NCBI GenBank assembly: GCA_002724975.1 | Contig: PBQF01000085.1 | Location: 1 to 10,435, forward strand | DNA: 10,435 bases | Direction: 5' to 3' | Origin: Parcubacteria group bacterium | Lineage (GTDB): Bacteria; Patescibacteriota; Minisyncoccia; Phycocordibacterales; GCA-002724975 | Shown: positions 1 to 7,503 of the stretch, piece by piece | How positions within the stretch are numbered: the stretch's first letter is position 1 | How the letters are laid out: each line of letters begins with the position of its first letter | The notes under the pieces: model-generated | What the model was told of the DNA's origin: nothing | Databases searched by the model: none | The model's input: only the letters and a program-made list of their open reading frames with translations | Program-made: the position numbers and the translations under genes

Positions 1-1206
1 GAATCTGCCCGAGGTTGGGTTTATCATCATTTTGGGAGCTATGGTGACTCCACAACCTATAAACTGTGTCCTTTGTATGTTTCAGATTTGGTTTACGAGA
101 TTCAGGAAGGGATAAGTGTGAGCCATATAGCTGGCTGGAATTTGGTTTCCTTCCCATTTGAGGGAGTTGATAACAGTTATAATGTTGTTTTTCCTGATGC
201 CACATCCGGTACCCTTTATGAATTTTCTGGCACCTATGTGAATGCAACAGATCTAGAACCAGGGAATGGATATTGGTTGAATTTTTCGGATGGTGGTAGT
301 AACCTTTTGACAGGAGACCCAATTTTCAGTCTTACTATTTCACTTTCTGCAGGATGGAATTTGTTCAGTGGGATTTCCACAACTGTATCAATTGACGAAA
401 TTGATGATATTAATTCAATCATCGTTCCTGGTACTGTATATGGTTTTGATGGCACATACCAAAACACTTCTCTCTTGGAACCAGGTAAGGGATATTGGGT
501 TAACGCATATGAAGCAGGTGAAATTGTCGTTTCAGGTGGGAGGAGTGCACGGGTTAGAGCGAATCCAGCAGATTACTCTGAAGGTGCGAATGTGTTAACA
601 TTTGGTCAGCAATCCATTTTCTTTGGGGTAGATATTCCAGAAGAAGAAAAGGTCAGATATGAGCTCCCGCCCTTACCACCAGAAGGTGCCCAGGATTTTC
701 GGTACGCAGATGGAAGTAAATTAGCAAAGGAAGGTGGACATATTTCCATTCAGCAGAATAATGACCAATGTCACTTATCGTATCAAATCAATATTCCAGC
801 AGATGAGGGAATGGAATGGGTATTGATTTCAGAAATGGGAGACCGATATGTACTATCTGAGTCAGGCGAGATCATTGTAGAAAGCCCAATCCGTTCCATG
901 GTTTTGAAACAGGAATCCCTTGTTCCGTTGAGCTATTCATTATCGCAAAACTATCCCAATCCTTTTAATCCGGAGACTGAGATTCGTTTTTCTATCAAAG
1001 AGGAAAACGAAGTATCTTTGGTTATCTATGATATTTTAGGAAAGGAAGTAACCAGGATTGTTCAATCACGCATGGACCAAGGATTTCACAAAGTGATTTG
1101 GGATGGGTCATCTGCTTCAGGATCGGCTGTTTCATCCGGAATATATTTCTATAGAATCACATCCGGGGACTATGTCAATCAGAAAAAAATGATGTTGATC
1201 CGATAG
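1..1206 (+). CDS. T9SS-secreted protein with C-terminal sorting domain (3' fragment)
   Basis: The reading frame is open from the first base to the TAG at 1204-1206 (401 codons), so the start lies outside the window; the TTG at 73 is not a credible start. Numbering from the first codon, residues 44-190 hold two tandem copies of a module with AGWNL at its start and EPGxGYW near its end. Residues about 190-310 are a beta-rich linker without a family I recognise. Residues 312-401 are a typical type A T9SS sorting domain (FlgD-like Ig fold): NYPNPFNP at 317-324, then a YDILGKEV strand, a WDG turn, SGIYFYR, and the basic end MMLIR. Such domains route a protein through the outer membrane by T9SS and are removed or used for surface attachment (family knowledge). 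The catalytic or binding part, if any, is probably upstream. A hairpin follows the stop. Confident about the sorting domain; the function is unknown. Confidence 0.9.
   Translation, partial: ESARGWVYHHFGSYGDSTTYKLCPLYVSDLVYEIQEGISVSHIAGWNLVSFPFEGVDNSYNVVFPDATSGTLYEFSGTYVNATDLEPGNGYWLNFSDGGSNLLTGDPIFSLTISLSAGWNLFSGISTTVSIDEIDDINSIIVPGTVYGFDGTYQNTSLLEPGKGYWVNAYEAGEIVVSGGRSARVRANPADYSEGANVLTFGQQSIFFGVDIPEEEKVRYELPPLPPEGAQDFRYADGSKLAKEGGHISIQQNNDQCHLSYQINIPADEGMEWVLISEMGDRYVLSESGEIIVESPIRSMVLKQESLVPLSYSLSQNYPNPFNPETEIRFSIKEENEVSLVIYDILGKEVTRIVQSRMDQGFHKVIWDGSSASGSAVSSGIYFYRITSGDYVNQKKMMLIR
130..540 (+). repeat. Two tandem 73-residue protein modules (AGWNL...EPGxGYW)
   Basis: Within the T9SS cargo, AGWNL starts at codons 44 and 117 and GYW at codons 90 and 164, a period of 73-74 residues. 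Both copies share YxFxGTYxN, an LEPGxGYWxN stretch and a following short glycine-ended strand. DNA identity is modest, so this is an old protein-domain duplication, not a recent DNA repeat. Similar AGWNLVS/GYW modules are frequent just before sorting domains of FCB and related secreted proteins. The role is unknown, probably a stalk or adhesion spacer. Confidence 0.75.
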
Positions 1207-1213
1207 ATGTCTT

Positions 1214-1244
1214 TACTGGCAGGAGTTCAATACTCCTGCCAGTA
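1214..1244 (+). terminator. Perfect 13-bp hairpin, likely terminator or 5' stem-loop
   Basis: The arms 1214-1226 (TACTGGCAGGAGT) and 1232-1244 (ACTCCTGCCAGTA) are exact reverse complements around the 5-base loop TCAAT. An AT-rich run, TAATTTATTA, follows, but it is not a clean T tract. The hairpin begins 7 bases after the stop of the T9SS cargo gene and ends 10 bases before the ATG at 1255. It could be a Rho-independent terminator with a weak tail, a transcription attenuator, or an mRNA-end stabiliser between the upstream gene and the lipoprotein operon. Confidence 0.7.
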
Positions 1245-1254
1245 TAATTTATTA

Positions 1255-3678
1255 ATGTATTCTATTTTAAAATACCTGCCGGTGTTTCTCATCCTTTCCT
1301 GTTCTGTTTGGGAATATGAAGATCCTTCCTTACCGTATGGGAACCAGCCCCCTGAAACCTATTTATCTCTGATTGCATCTGACACCATCTATGCAATTGT
1401 AGATGAGATTATCTTTACTGTTGATCCTGTTTCAGGGGAGAATATTGCTGACACTGTGTGGCACTATGAATTGGAAGACATCCCATATGACTCATCAATA
1501 GTCTCTGATACACTTCCTCACGCGTTTACAACCATAACGACCAGCAAACAGGAATTGCATTGGTGGGGAGAAGATTTGGATGGAGAAGTCTTGGGATATA
1601 AGTATCGCTGGAATACCGATACTTCCTGGACAGAAACTACGGACGAAACAGCAGTATTTTTTATACCGATAACAAAAGAATTTGATGTATTCCAATTTGA
1701 AATATCAGCAATGGATAATAATGGAATTATGGACCCATCCCCTTCAAAATTAGTTTTACCCATTCGAAATTCGTTTCCTGAAATAAGCTTTAAACTTGAG
1801 AGTAATCCAGATTCAGAGGACCTACCGGAGCCCAATAGCGTACACGTTACATTTCCAACACGCACCTTCATCTGGGATGTCACTGATTTGGATGGAGCAG
1901 AGACCATTATTTCTATTTTTTATGCTTTGGATGATACGTGTGAAACCTGCTGGATAGAGTTGAGTGCAGCCGCTTATTCTAGTATTACTCTCACCGAGTT
2001 AATCCCCGGTGACCATATATTTTACTTGAAAGCCAAAGATATTGCCGGAGCATTTAGCGCTACCATTCAATTCCCCGATGAAACGAATGAAGATACTCCT
2101 AATACATGGATCGTAAAAGAACCGGTGGGGTCCACATTGATCGTAGATGATTTTCCGCAGGATACTCCCAACAATGCTCTCGACTGGTATATGGGTTTAA
2201 TTGATTCTCTTGAAAATTCAGAATTTTCCTTTTGGGAGATTGGAGAAAAACTTCCCTTTTCTGAAACGGATGTAACGTCCACACTAAATTATTTTGAAGA
2301 CGTGATTTGGTATGCAGGATACACCGGGAATTACACCTATCATGAAGCGGAAAACAGTATTCAAACATTTATTGAAAGAGGCGGAAATATTTTTTTAAAT
2401 TTTACTACTTTTCCTGATACGTCGGAAATTTCATGGTTTCCTATGGATGAGTCGATAACTCTGAACTCCGGCGGTGATATCCATTCTACCAAAATGCTTA
2501 TTCCTCAGATCATGGGAGTCGACACTCTTGTCATTGGTAGCCCCATTTCTGTTGAGGTAAAGGGTTTTGAAAGCAGTAGCTCTGGTTTTAATAGCTTGTA
2601 TCAACTTCAGGAACCCGAACCAGGTGGAATTGATTTATGGATTGGTACTCCAACTGTCTGTGGTTCATATAAAAAATCTAACAGCGGGACAGCTGTTGCC
2701 ATGTCCATACCATTGTTTAAAGGATACGCACCGGTTCTTGATGTTGAGTGGGCATTATCCGTTTATGATGTCACAAGCATCCTTTACGCTGTAACATATT
2801 CTGATGAAGAAACCATATGGGCGGTGGGAGAAGATGGATTAATTTTGAGATCACTAAATGGGGGGACGGATTGGGAGATTATTTCCAGTCCAACTATAAA
2901 AGATTTAAGAGACATTAAATTTTTTAATTCAAATACAGGATGGATAACAGGAAAAACAGGAACTATTTTAAGAACGACAGATGGTGGTGATAACTGGATA
3001 GAACAAGTTAGCTCAACAACACGCACCTTATATGCTATAGATGTTCTTGGTGAGAATAATATATGGATTGCTGGGAAAAGTGGAACTATACTACACACAA
3101 TAGATGGAGGTGAAGAATGGATCCAGATAGAAGTTGAGTCAAATTCTAGGTTTGAAGATATTCAGTTTTTAGATACCATGAACGGATGGTGTGTGGGTTC
3201 AAATGGTACCATCCTTCATACAGAAAGCGGTGGTGAAAGTTGGCTATCTGTTGATTCCGGATTAGATGAAATTCCCTGGTTTTATGGATTGTTTTTCAAT
3301 CAATCAAATACAGGGTGGATTGTTGGAAGCGATGGGAGCATACTCAAAACAAGTGACAGCGGTGAAAATTGGAATATGATCACAACTGGAATCGGAGAGA
3401 CACTTTATGACATTTTCTTTTTAAATGAAGATTTGGGGTATGTAGTTGGTAGTGGTGGAAAGATATTAAGTACATTTGATGGAGGAGATACATGGAATTC
3501 CATTTACAGTGGAGTGGGAGAGGACTTGCGGTCTGCAGCTATGGTTCATTCCAAAAAAGGAATGATCGTCGGTGGGAATACCCAGCCAATTCATAAAGGT
3601 GTAATGCTAAACCGTAGCTCTGGTGGTAATTCTGGAGCTTTTTTTAATTTTATTTTACATGATGTTTTCAATGATTAA
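1255..3678 (+). CDS. Large lipoprotein: Ig-like region, GATase-like domain, YCF48/Asp-box beta-propeller
   Basis: I choose ATG 1255 over the in-frame ATG 1207 because it gives a short lipoprotein leader, MYSILKYLPVFLILSC, with lipobox LSC and Cys16. The longer start would run through the hairpin at 1214-1244 and add a polar N-terminus. The protein is 807 residues. Residues about 25-290 are beta-rich Ig/FN3-like (WWGEDLDG, WDVTDLDG), with a CXXC at 229/232. Residues about 293-480 look like a class I glutamine-amidotransferase-like fold: LIVDDFPQD, VIWYAGYTG, IERGGNIFLNF; I see no clear catalytic triad. Residues about 496-790 are a YCF48/BNR-type propeller with six Asp-box turns (for example TTDGGDNW). 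There is no SusD similarity and no T9SS sorting domain. The 3' end overlaps the TonB receptor start by 8 bases, implying co-translation. An outer-membrane lipoprotein is likely (inference); substrate unknown. Confidence 0.87.
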   Translation: MYSILKYLPVFLILSCSVWEYEDPSLPYGNQPPETYLSLIASDTIYAIVDEIIFTVDPVSGENIADTVWHYELEDIPYDSSIVSDTLPHAFTTITTSKQELHWWGEDLDGEVLGYKYRWNTDTSWTETTDETAVFFIPITKEFDVFQFEISAMDNNGIMDPSPSKLVLPIRNSFPEISFKLESNPDSEDLPEPNSVHVTFPTRTFIWDVTDLDGAETIISIFYALDDTCETCWIELSAAAYSSITLTELIPGDHIFYLKAKDIAGAFSATIQFPDETNEDTPNTWIVKEPVGSTLIVDDFPQDTPNNALDWYMGLIDSLENSEFSFWEIGEKLPFSETDVTSTLNYFEDVIWYAGYTGNYTYHEAENSIQTFIERGGNIFLNFTTFPDTSEISWFPMDESITLNSGGDIHSTKMLIPQIMGVDTLVIGSPISVEVKGFESSSSGFNSLYQLQEPEPGGIDLWIGTPTVCGSYKKSNSGTAVAMSIPLFKGYAPVLDVEWALSVYDVTSILYAVTYSDEETIWAVGEDGLILRSLNGGTDWEIISSPTIKDLRDIKFFNSNTGWITGKTGTILRTTDGGDNWIEQVSSTTRTLYAIDVLGENNIWIAGKSGTILHTIDGGEEWIQIEVESNSRFEDIQFLDTMNGWCVGSNGTILHTESGGESWLSVDSGLDEIPWFYGLFFNQSNTGWIVGSDGSILKTSDSGENWNMITTGIGETLYDIFFLNEDLGYVVGSGGKILSTFDGGDTWNSIYSGVGEDLRSAAMVHSKKGMIVGGNTQPIHKGVMLNRSSGGNSGAFFNFILHDVFND
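2806..3600 (+). repeat. Seven-blade YCF48/Asp-box propeller repeats
   Basis: The G/I-W-x-x-G blade landmark (W, or Y or M in later copies) starts at 2818, 2941, 3064, 3187, 3316, 3439 and 3562, spacings of 41, 41, 41, 43, 41 and 41 codons. Asp-box-like turns follow the first six: SLNGGTDW, TTDGGDNW, TIDGGEEW, TESGGESW, TSDSGENW, TFDGGDTW. The seventh copy has the VGG turn but no Asp box. The missing outer strand can be supplied by the W-A-L-S-V strand just before the first blade, which would close the ring in the usual velcro manner (inference). Confidence 0.85.
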
Positions 3679-6505
3679 TAGGGTTTTCAGATTGCAATTC
3701 AGTGTCTTATTGTTGATTGTAATCAATTTTGCTCAGGGTGAAACTGGGAGAATTTCCGGTACCATAACTGAAGTTGATACCGAAAACAAATTGCCAGGAG
3801 TGAATGTCATATTTAAAGGGACTTACTATGGTTCTGCGTCTAATGAAAACGGAGAATATTCAATTGAAAATATTAGGCCCGGAAATTACGATGTGGAAGT
3901 TTCAATGATTGGTTACAAAGTTTTGCTTCAGACAGGAATCCGGGTGAATGTCGGAAAAACAACATATATAGATTTTTTTCTTGAGAAAACGGTATTGTCT
4001 TTTGGTGAAGAGGTGCTTGTTATTGGTGATAGCCCTCTTTTTGATGTGAATGAAACAGCATCTGTCTCTCGAATCAGAAGTGATGAGATTGAAAATAGGC
4101 TTGCATCAGGAGTTGAAGATATTTTAGCAAAACAGATTGGTGTGTCTAAGCAAGACAATGAGATTCACATTCGAGGGGGGCGTATTGACGAAAGTTTATT
4201 CATCGTTGATGGGATGTCGGTGAAAGATCCATTGTCGGGATATTCGGGAAATCTATACATCAATGCTGAGGCAATTGAGGAATTGGAGATCATCACCGGA
4301 GGGTACAATGCGGAGTATGGACAGGCAATGTCTGGTATTGTCAATGTGAGTCTAAAAAGTGGTTCTGATAAATATGAAGGTGCTGTGAAATATATCAGTG
4401 ATCACTGGGGAGTTTTAAATCAGGAATCAGTGCTCAATTATTCTGATCGATTCGAGTTTAATTTGGGTGGTCCTGAAATTATATTAGGAAAAATTCTACC
4501 TTTATTTGGAATTTACTCTTTCGGAAATTTTTCATTTTATTTATCCGGATTTGGGAATGTATTTGATGGAAATCTTCCTGTTTCAAGAGAATTATTTCCC
4601 CATCATAATTGGGAATTTTCATTGATAGATGATTCAACCGAAAAAAACTTTTTGAAAAAATTAGCTGTTCGTGAAAATAATGATTGGCATTTCATGTATA
4701 AATTACTTTGGGAATTGAATCCTCAGAAAAAGTTGATTGTATCCTATGATGGTTCTCTAAATATTAATCAGGGATATTTTATGCCCAGGGCATTTTCCTC
4801 AACTTATTATCCTTACCGATACCAGAATATTTTGGATCATTACAATACCATTACCAGAGAATCAAGATTGTTTAACATAAATTGGACTCATTCACTGGGA
4901 ATTCAGTCATTTTATACGCTGACCCTTGGCCGGTTTATCACCATGGAACACAGTGCGGTTCAGGATCTGAAGTGGACAGAATATGAGGAACGATTAGATC
5001 TAGAACCCATCAATTATATCCTTACAGATGAAGATGGAAATGTGCGTGTTACATATGGTGATGAATTTTATGACTCAGGTTTTGCTCCTGAATGGTATGA
5101 TATGTACAGTGACAATATTCGCTTTGATTTGGATTGGACATATCACCTGCAATCTAAACATAAAATTAAAACGGGTATCGAAAATACATGGACAGAAATG
5201 CAGGTTCTGGATATTGATGAGCCTTGGACAGGGACGACAGGGCTAGGTGCAAATTATGATTCCTATCAGGCTCGAACCATGTTTGGAGCTATATATTTTC
5301 AGGATCAGATCATTTTTGAGGGGATGACTATCAATATAGGGATGAGATATGATTACTGGTTCCCAGGAAAATATGTTGAGGATGCAATAAATGATACCAA
5401 TGCAGTAATTATAACAGATGAAGCGCGGAATAAATTCAATCAGGAAACATTTTCAATGTTTGGAGCCAGGGGGAAGGGGAGATTAAGTCCAAGGTTTGGG
5501 ATTTCCCATCCTGTGACAGACAATGATGTCCTGTATTTTTATTATGGTCATTTTTCACAGTTGCCTACTTTTCAATATGTTTACGCAAAACTTAACTCCA
5601 GCGCTCAATCAACTTATCAAATTTTCGGAAATCCAAATCTAAGTTCTAAGACAACGGTTCAGTATGAATTGGGAATTAAGCATAGATTTAACCCAGATCA
5701 GGTTATGGAAGTAAAAGCATATTGGAAAGACATGTTTGATTATGAAACTTCCCAGTCTGTAGTTCCTTCCAATCCGAGATATTCTCATTTATCCTTTAAT
5801 ATGTATTTTAATGCTGATTATGCCCGGGCACGAGGAATTGAGACCATCATCAAAAGCCGTTTGTACAAAAATTGGTTTATTGATTTGAATGCAAATTATT
5901 CTATTATTACCGGTAAAAGTTCCACTCCTTATGATAATCTCTTGGTGGATGCTGGAGAATTAAGGGAAAAACCATTGGATGAAAATTTTTTAGCATGGGA
6001 CAGACCATTTCAGTTTTTCACCAATCTGTATTATCAACATCCATCAGGATGGGGAGGGTCTCTGAGAGTAGAGTTTTCCTCTGGCAGAAGATACACTCGT
6101 TCTATTCCTGGTACAAATGATAACTCTGATGGTATTATTTATGTTGAAGACACACCCTATTATATCGGTGCACGTGAAGATGACAAGCCATATTATTATT
6201 TGAGTGAATATTATCCCAAATTATTGAAAGTGTTTGGGATTAACACAATTTCCGGGTCCAGCACTGTTGACCTGAAAGTTTATAAATCATTCAAAATTTA
6301 TAATGTGACCTGTAAATTATTTATCGAAACAGAAAACTTGTTAGATGAACTAATTCCTAGGCGAATCAATCCCTTCACCGGTCGTGGATACGATCCTGGA
6401 GAAATAATACCTTATTATTTAATTGAGAATCCTAGTCCTAATCAGGACCCTTCCCGGAATGGAATTCCTAGAAAAACAGTTTTAGGAGTTCAGGTATTCT
6501 TTTGA
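3671..6505 (+). CDS. TonB-dependent outer-membrane receptor with CarboxypepD_reg-like N-terminal domain
   Basis: This is an energy-coupled outer-membrane transporter. With ATG 3671 it is 944 residues and has a clean leader (MINRVFRLQF, a hydrophobic core, then NFA-QG). ATG 3659, ATG 3662 and GTG 3623 are in-frame alternatives that lengthen the leader. Residues about 26-100 form a carboxypeptidase-regulatory-like domain (GRISGTITE, LPGVNV, NGEYSIENIRPGNYDV, GY). EEVLVIG at 113-119 sits where a TonB box is expected. The plug covers about 128-235, with IRGGR 167-171, VDG 179-181 and GGYNAEYGQAMSGIVNV. The rest is a 22-strand-type barrel ending in NLLDELIPRRINPFTGRGYDPG and a terminal Phe (VQVFF). 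The start overlaps the lipoprotein gene by 8 bases and the stop overlaps the next gene by 4. No SusD gene lies next to it. The substrate cannot be read from sequence: glycan, peptide, metal chelate, or a T9SS-linked role are all possible. Confidence 0.93.
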   Translation: MINRVFRLQFSVLLLIVINFAQGETGRISGTITEVDTENKLPGVNVIFKGTYYGSASNENGEYSIENIRPGNYDVEVSMIGYKVLLQTGIRVNVGKTTYIDFFLEKTVLSFGEEVLVIGDSPLFDVNETASVSRIRSDEIENRLASGVEDILAKQIGVSKQDNEIHIRGGRIDESLFIVDGMSVKDPLSGYSGNLYINAEAIEELEIITGGYNAEYGQAMSGIVNVSLKSGSDKYEGAVKYISDHWGVLNQESVLNYSDRFEFNLGGPEIILGKILPLFGIYSFGNFSFYLSGFGNVFDGNLPVSRELFPHHNWEFSLIDDSTEKNFLKKLAVRENNDWHFMYKLLWELNPQKKLIVSYDGSLNINQGYFMPRAFSSTYYPYRYQNILDHYNTITRESRLFNINWTHSLGIQSFYTLTLGRFITMEHSAVQDLKWTEYEERLDLEPINYILTDEDGNVRVTYGDEFYDSGFAPEWYDMYSDNIRFDLDWTYHLQSKHKIKTGIENTWTEMQVLDIDEPWTGTTGLGANYDSYQARTMFGAIYFQDQIIFEGMTINIGMRYDYWFPGKYVEDAINDTNAVIITDEARNKFNQETFSMFGARGKGRLSPRFGISHPVTDNDVLYFYYGHFSQLPTFQYVYAKLNSSAQSTYQIFGNPNLSSKTTVQYELGIKHRFNPDQVMEVKAYWKDMFDYETSQSVVPSNPRYSHLSFNMYFNADYARARGIETIIKSRLYKNWFIDLNANYSIITGKSSTPYDNLLVDAGELREKPLDENFLAWDRPFQFFTNLYYQHPSGWGGSLRVEFSSGRRYTRSIPGTNDNSDGIIYVEDTPYYIGAREDDKPYYYLSEYYPKLLKVFGINTISGSSTVDLKVYKSFKIYNVTCKLFIETENLLDELIPRRINPFTGRGYDPGEIIPYYLIENPSPNQDPSRNGIPRKTVLGVQVFF
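6484..6488 (+). promoter_or_regulatory. AGGAG ribosome-binding-like site before TTG 6502
   Basis: AGGAG lies 13 bases before the TTG at 6502, a long but usable spacing. It stands out because most other starts in the window have no recognisable Shine-Dalgarno site. It supports TTG 6502 over ATG 6523, which would be 34 bases away. Confidence 0.4.
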
Positions 6506-7503
6506 AATTGAATAAAACACTGATGTTAATCATGTTCTTGTCTATTCTATCAGGACAAAATTTATTTCCTATCCTTGGAGGGCAGCGAGCGGGAACATCT
6601 GTTTTTACATTTCTTAAGGTTGGTGTCAGTGCAAGGGCAGAGGGGATGGGAGAAGCCGTGGTAGCCCTACATCAAAATGCTGCGTCGATATATTATAATC
6701 CCGCTACGGTTGCGCAATTTCAACAAATGGAAATTTCGGCTTCACGGGTACAGTGGCCTGCAGATATTCAGTATGATTTTATTTCAATAGTCACGCCCTT
6801 TAGATCTCGTCATTTTTTTGGATTATCTGCTGGTATCCTTCACATGAAACCAATGTTGGAGACAACAGAATATAATCCTCATGGTACCGGTACCTATTTT
6901 ATTTTTCAGGATAGGTTCATCGGGCTGACATATGGGTCAAAAATGACAGATAGATTTAGCTTTGGCATTACTCTAAAATATGTAGCTGAAAATTTAGCAG
7001 GATATCACATGGCATCATCTATGATAGATATGGGAACTTATTATTGGACAGGATACAGGTCACTGAGATTTTCAGCATCTCTATCTCATTTTGGTCCACA
7101 GGCGAAACCTGAGGGGACATTTATAAAACGTATTCTTGATATGGACACAGGAGAAGAAATTGAGATTGAATCTGAATTTGAGTTGTTTTCACCTCCGACC
7201 GTTTTCAGAATTGGTGCTGCAATGGAACTATATGAGACCATGGAACAGAGTGTAACTGCATCCATTCAACTAAATCACCCGGTGGATAACGCAGAAAATA
7301 TCTCCTTGGGTTTGGAATATACATTATATCAAATGCTGTCTTTACGTTGCGGGTATAAATTGAACAAGGAAGAGGTGGACTATTCCTTTGGAGTGGGGGT
7401 GAGCGGAAAGATAGGTAATTATATTTTAGTAGCAGACTATGCTTACACTCATTTTCAACATTTATCACCACCTAAAAGATTTTCTCTGAGTTTATCCTTT
7501 TGA
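6502..7503 (+). CDS. PorV/PorQ-family outer-membrane beta-barrel protein
   Basis: The protein is 333 residues from TTG 6502, which gives a normal leader (MKLNKTLMLIMFLSILSG, then Gln19). The alternative ATG 6523 would remove the basic n-region. Residues 30-70 carry the family signature: AGTSVFTFLKVGVSARAEGM followed by GEAVVALHQNAASIYYNPA, as in the PorV/PorQ (UPF0164, FadL-like) family. The rest is alternating beta strands ending in RFSLSLSF with terminal Phe, as expected for a BAM-inserted barrel. Known relatives include PorV, the T9SS shuttle protein that binds sorting domains, and PorQ; but FCB genomes encode many paralogues of unsettled role, so I do not assign porV. Sitting directly after a TonB receptor and close to a T9SS cargo suits either a T9SS accessory or a co-transported-ligand role. 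The gene overlaps both neighbours by 4 bases. Confidence 0.88.
   Translation: MKLNKTLMLIMFLSILSGQNLFPILGGQRAGTSVFTFLKVGVSARAEGMGEAVVALHQNAASIYYNPATVAQFQQMEISASRVQWPADIQYDFISIVTPFRSRHFFGLSAGILHMKPMLETTEYNPHGTGTYFIFQDRFIGLTYGSKMTDRFSFGITLKYVAENLAGYHMASSMIDMGTYYWTGYRSLRFSASLSHFGPQAKPEGTFIKRILDMDTGEEIEIESEFELFSPPTVFRIGAAMELYETMEQSVTASIQLNHPVDNAENISLGLEYTLYQMLSLRCGYKLNKEEVDYSFGVGVSGKIGNYILVADYAYTHFQHLSPPKRFSLSLSF

Noticed and set aside
73..75. TTG 73 as the start of the T9SS cargo gene
   Set aside because: The same frame is open to base 1 and the residues before it look like ordinary protein; no leader follows TTG 73, as a secreted protein would need.
1207..1254. ATG 1207 as the start of the large lipoprotein
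   Set aside because: It directly follows the TAG of the previous gene, would translate through a perfect hairpin and would push the lipobox to residue 32 behind a polar stretch. ATG 1255 gives a standard 16-residue lipoprotein leader.
4175..4180. G6 run in the TonB receptor as a phase-variation tract
   Set aside because: Six bases is short, and the run encodes the conserved Gly pair of the IRGGR plug motif, which explains it.
6884..6895. GGTACCGGTACC palindrome in the PorV-like gene as a regulatory site
   Set aside because: It lies inside coding sequence encoding a Gly-Thr-Gly-Thr turn; low-complexity codons explain it.
6502..7503. Calling the barrel gene porV
   Set aside because: The family signature is clear, but FCB genomes hold many PorV/PorQ paralogues and nothing here separates the true T9SS shuttle from them.
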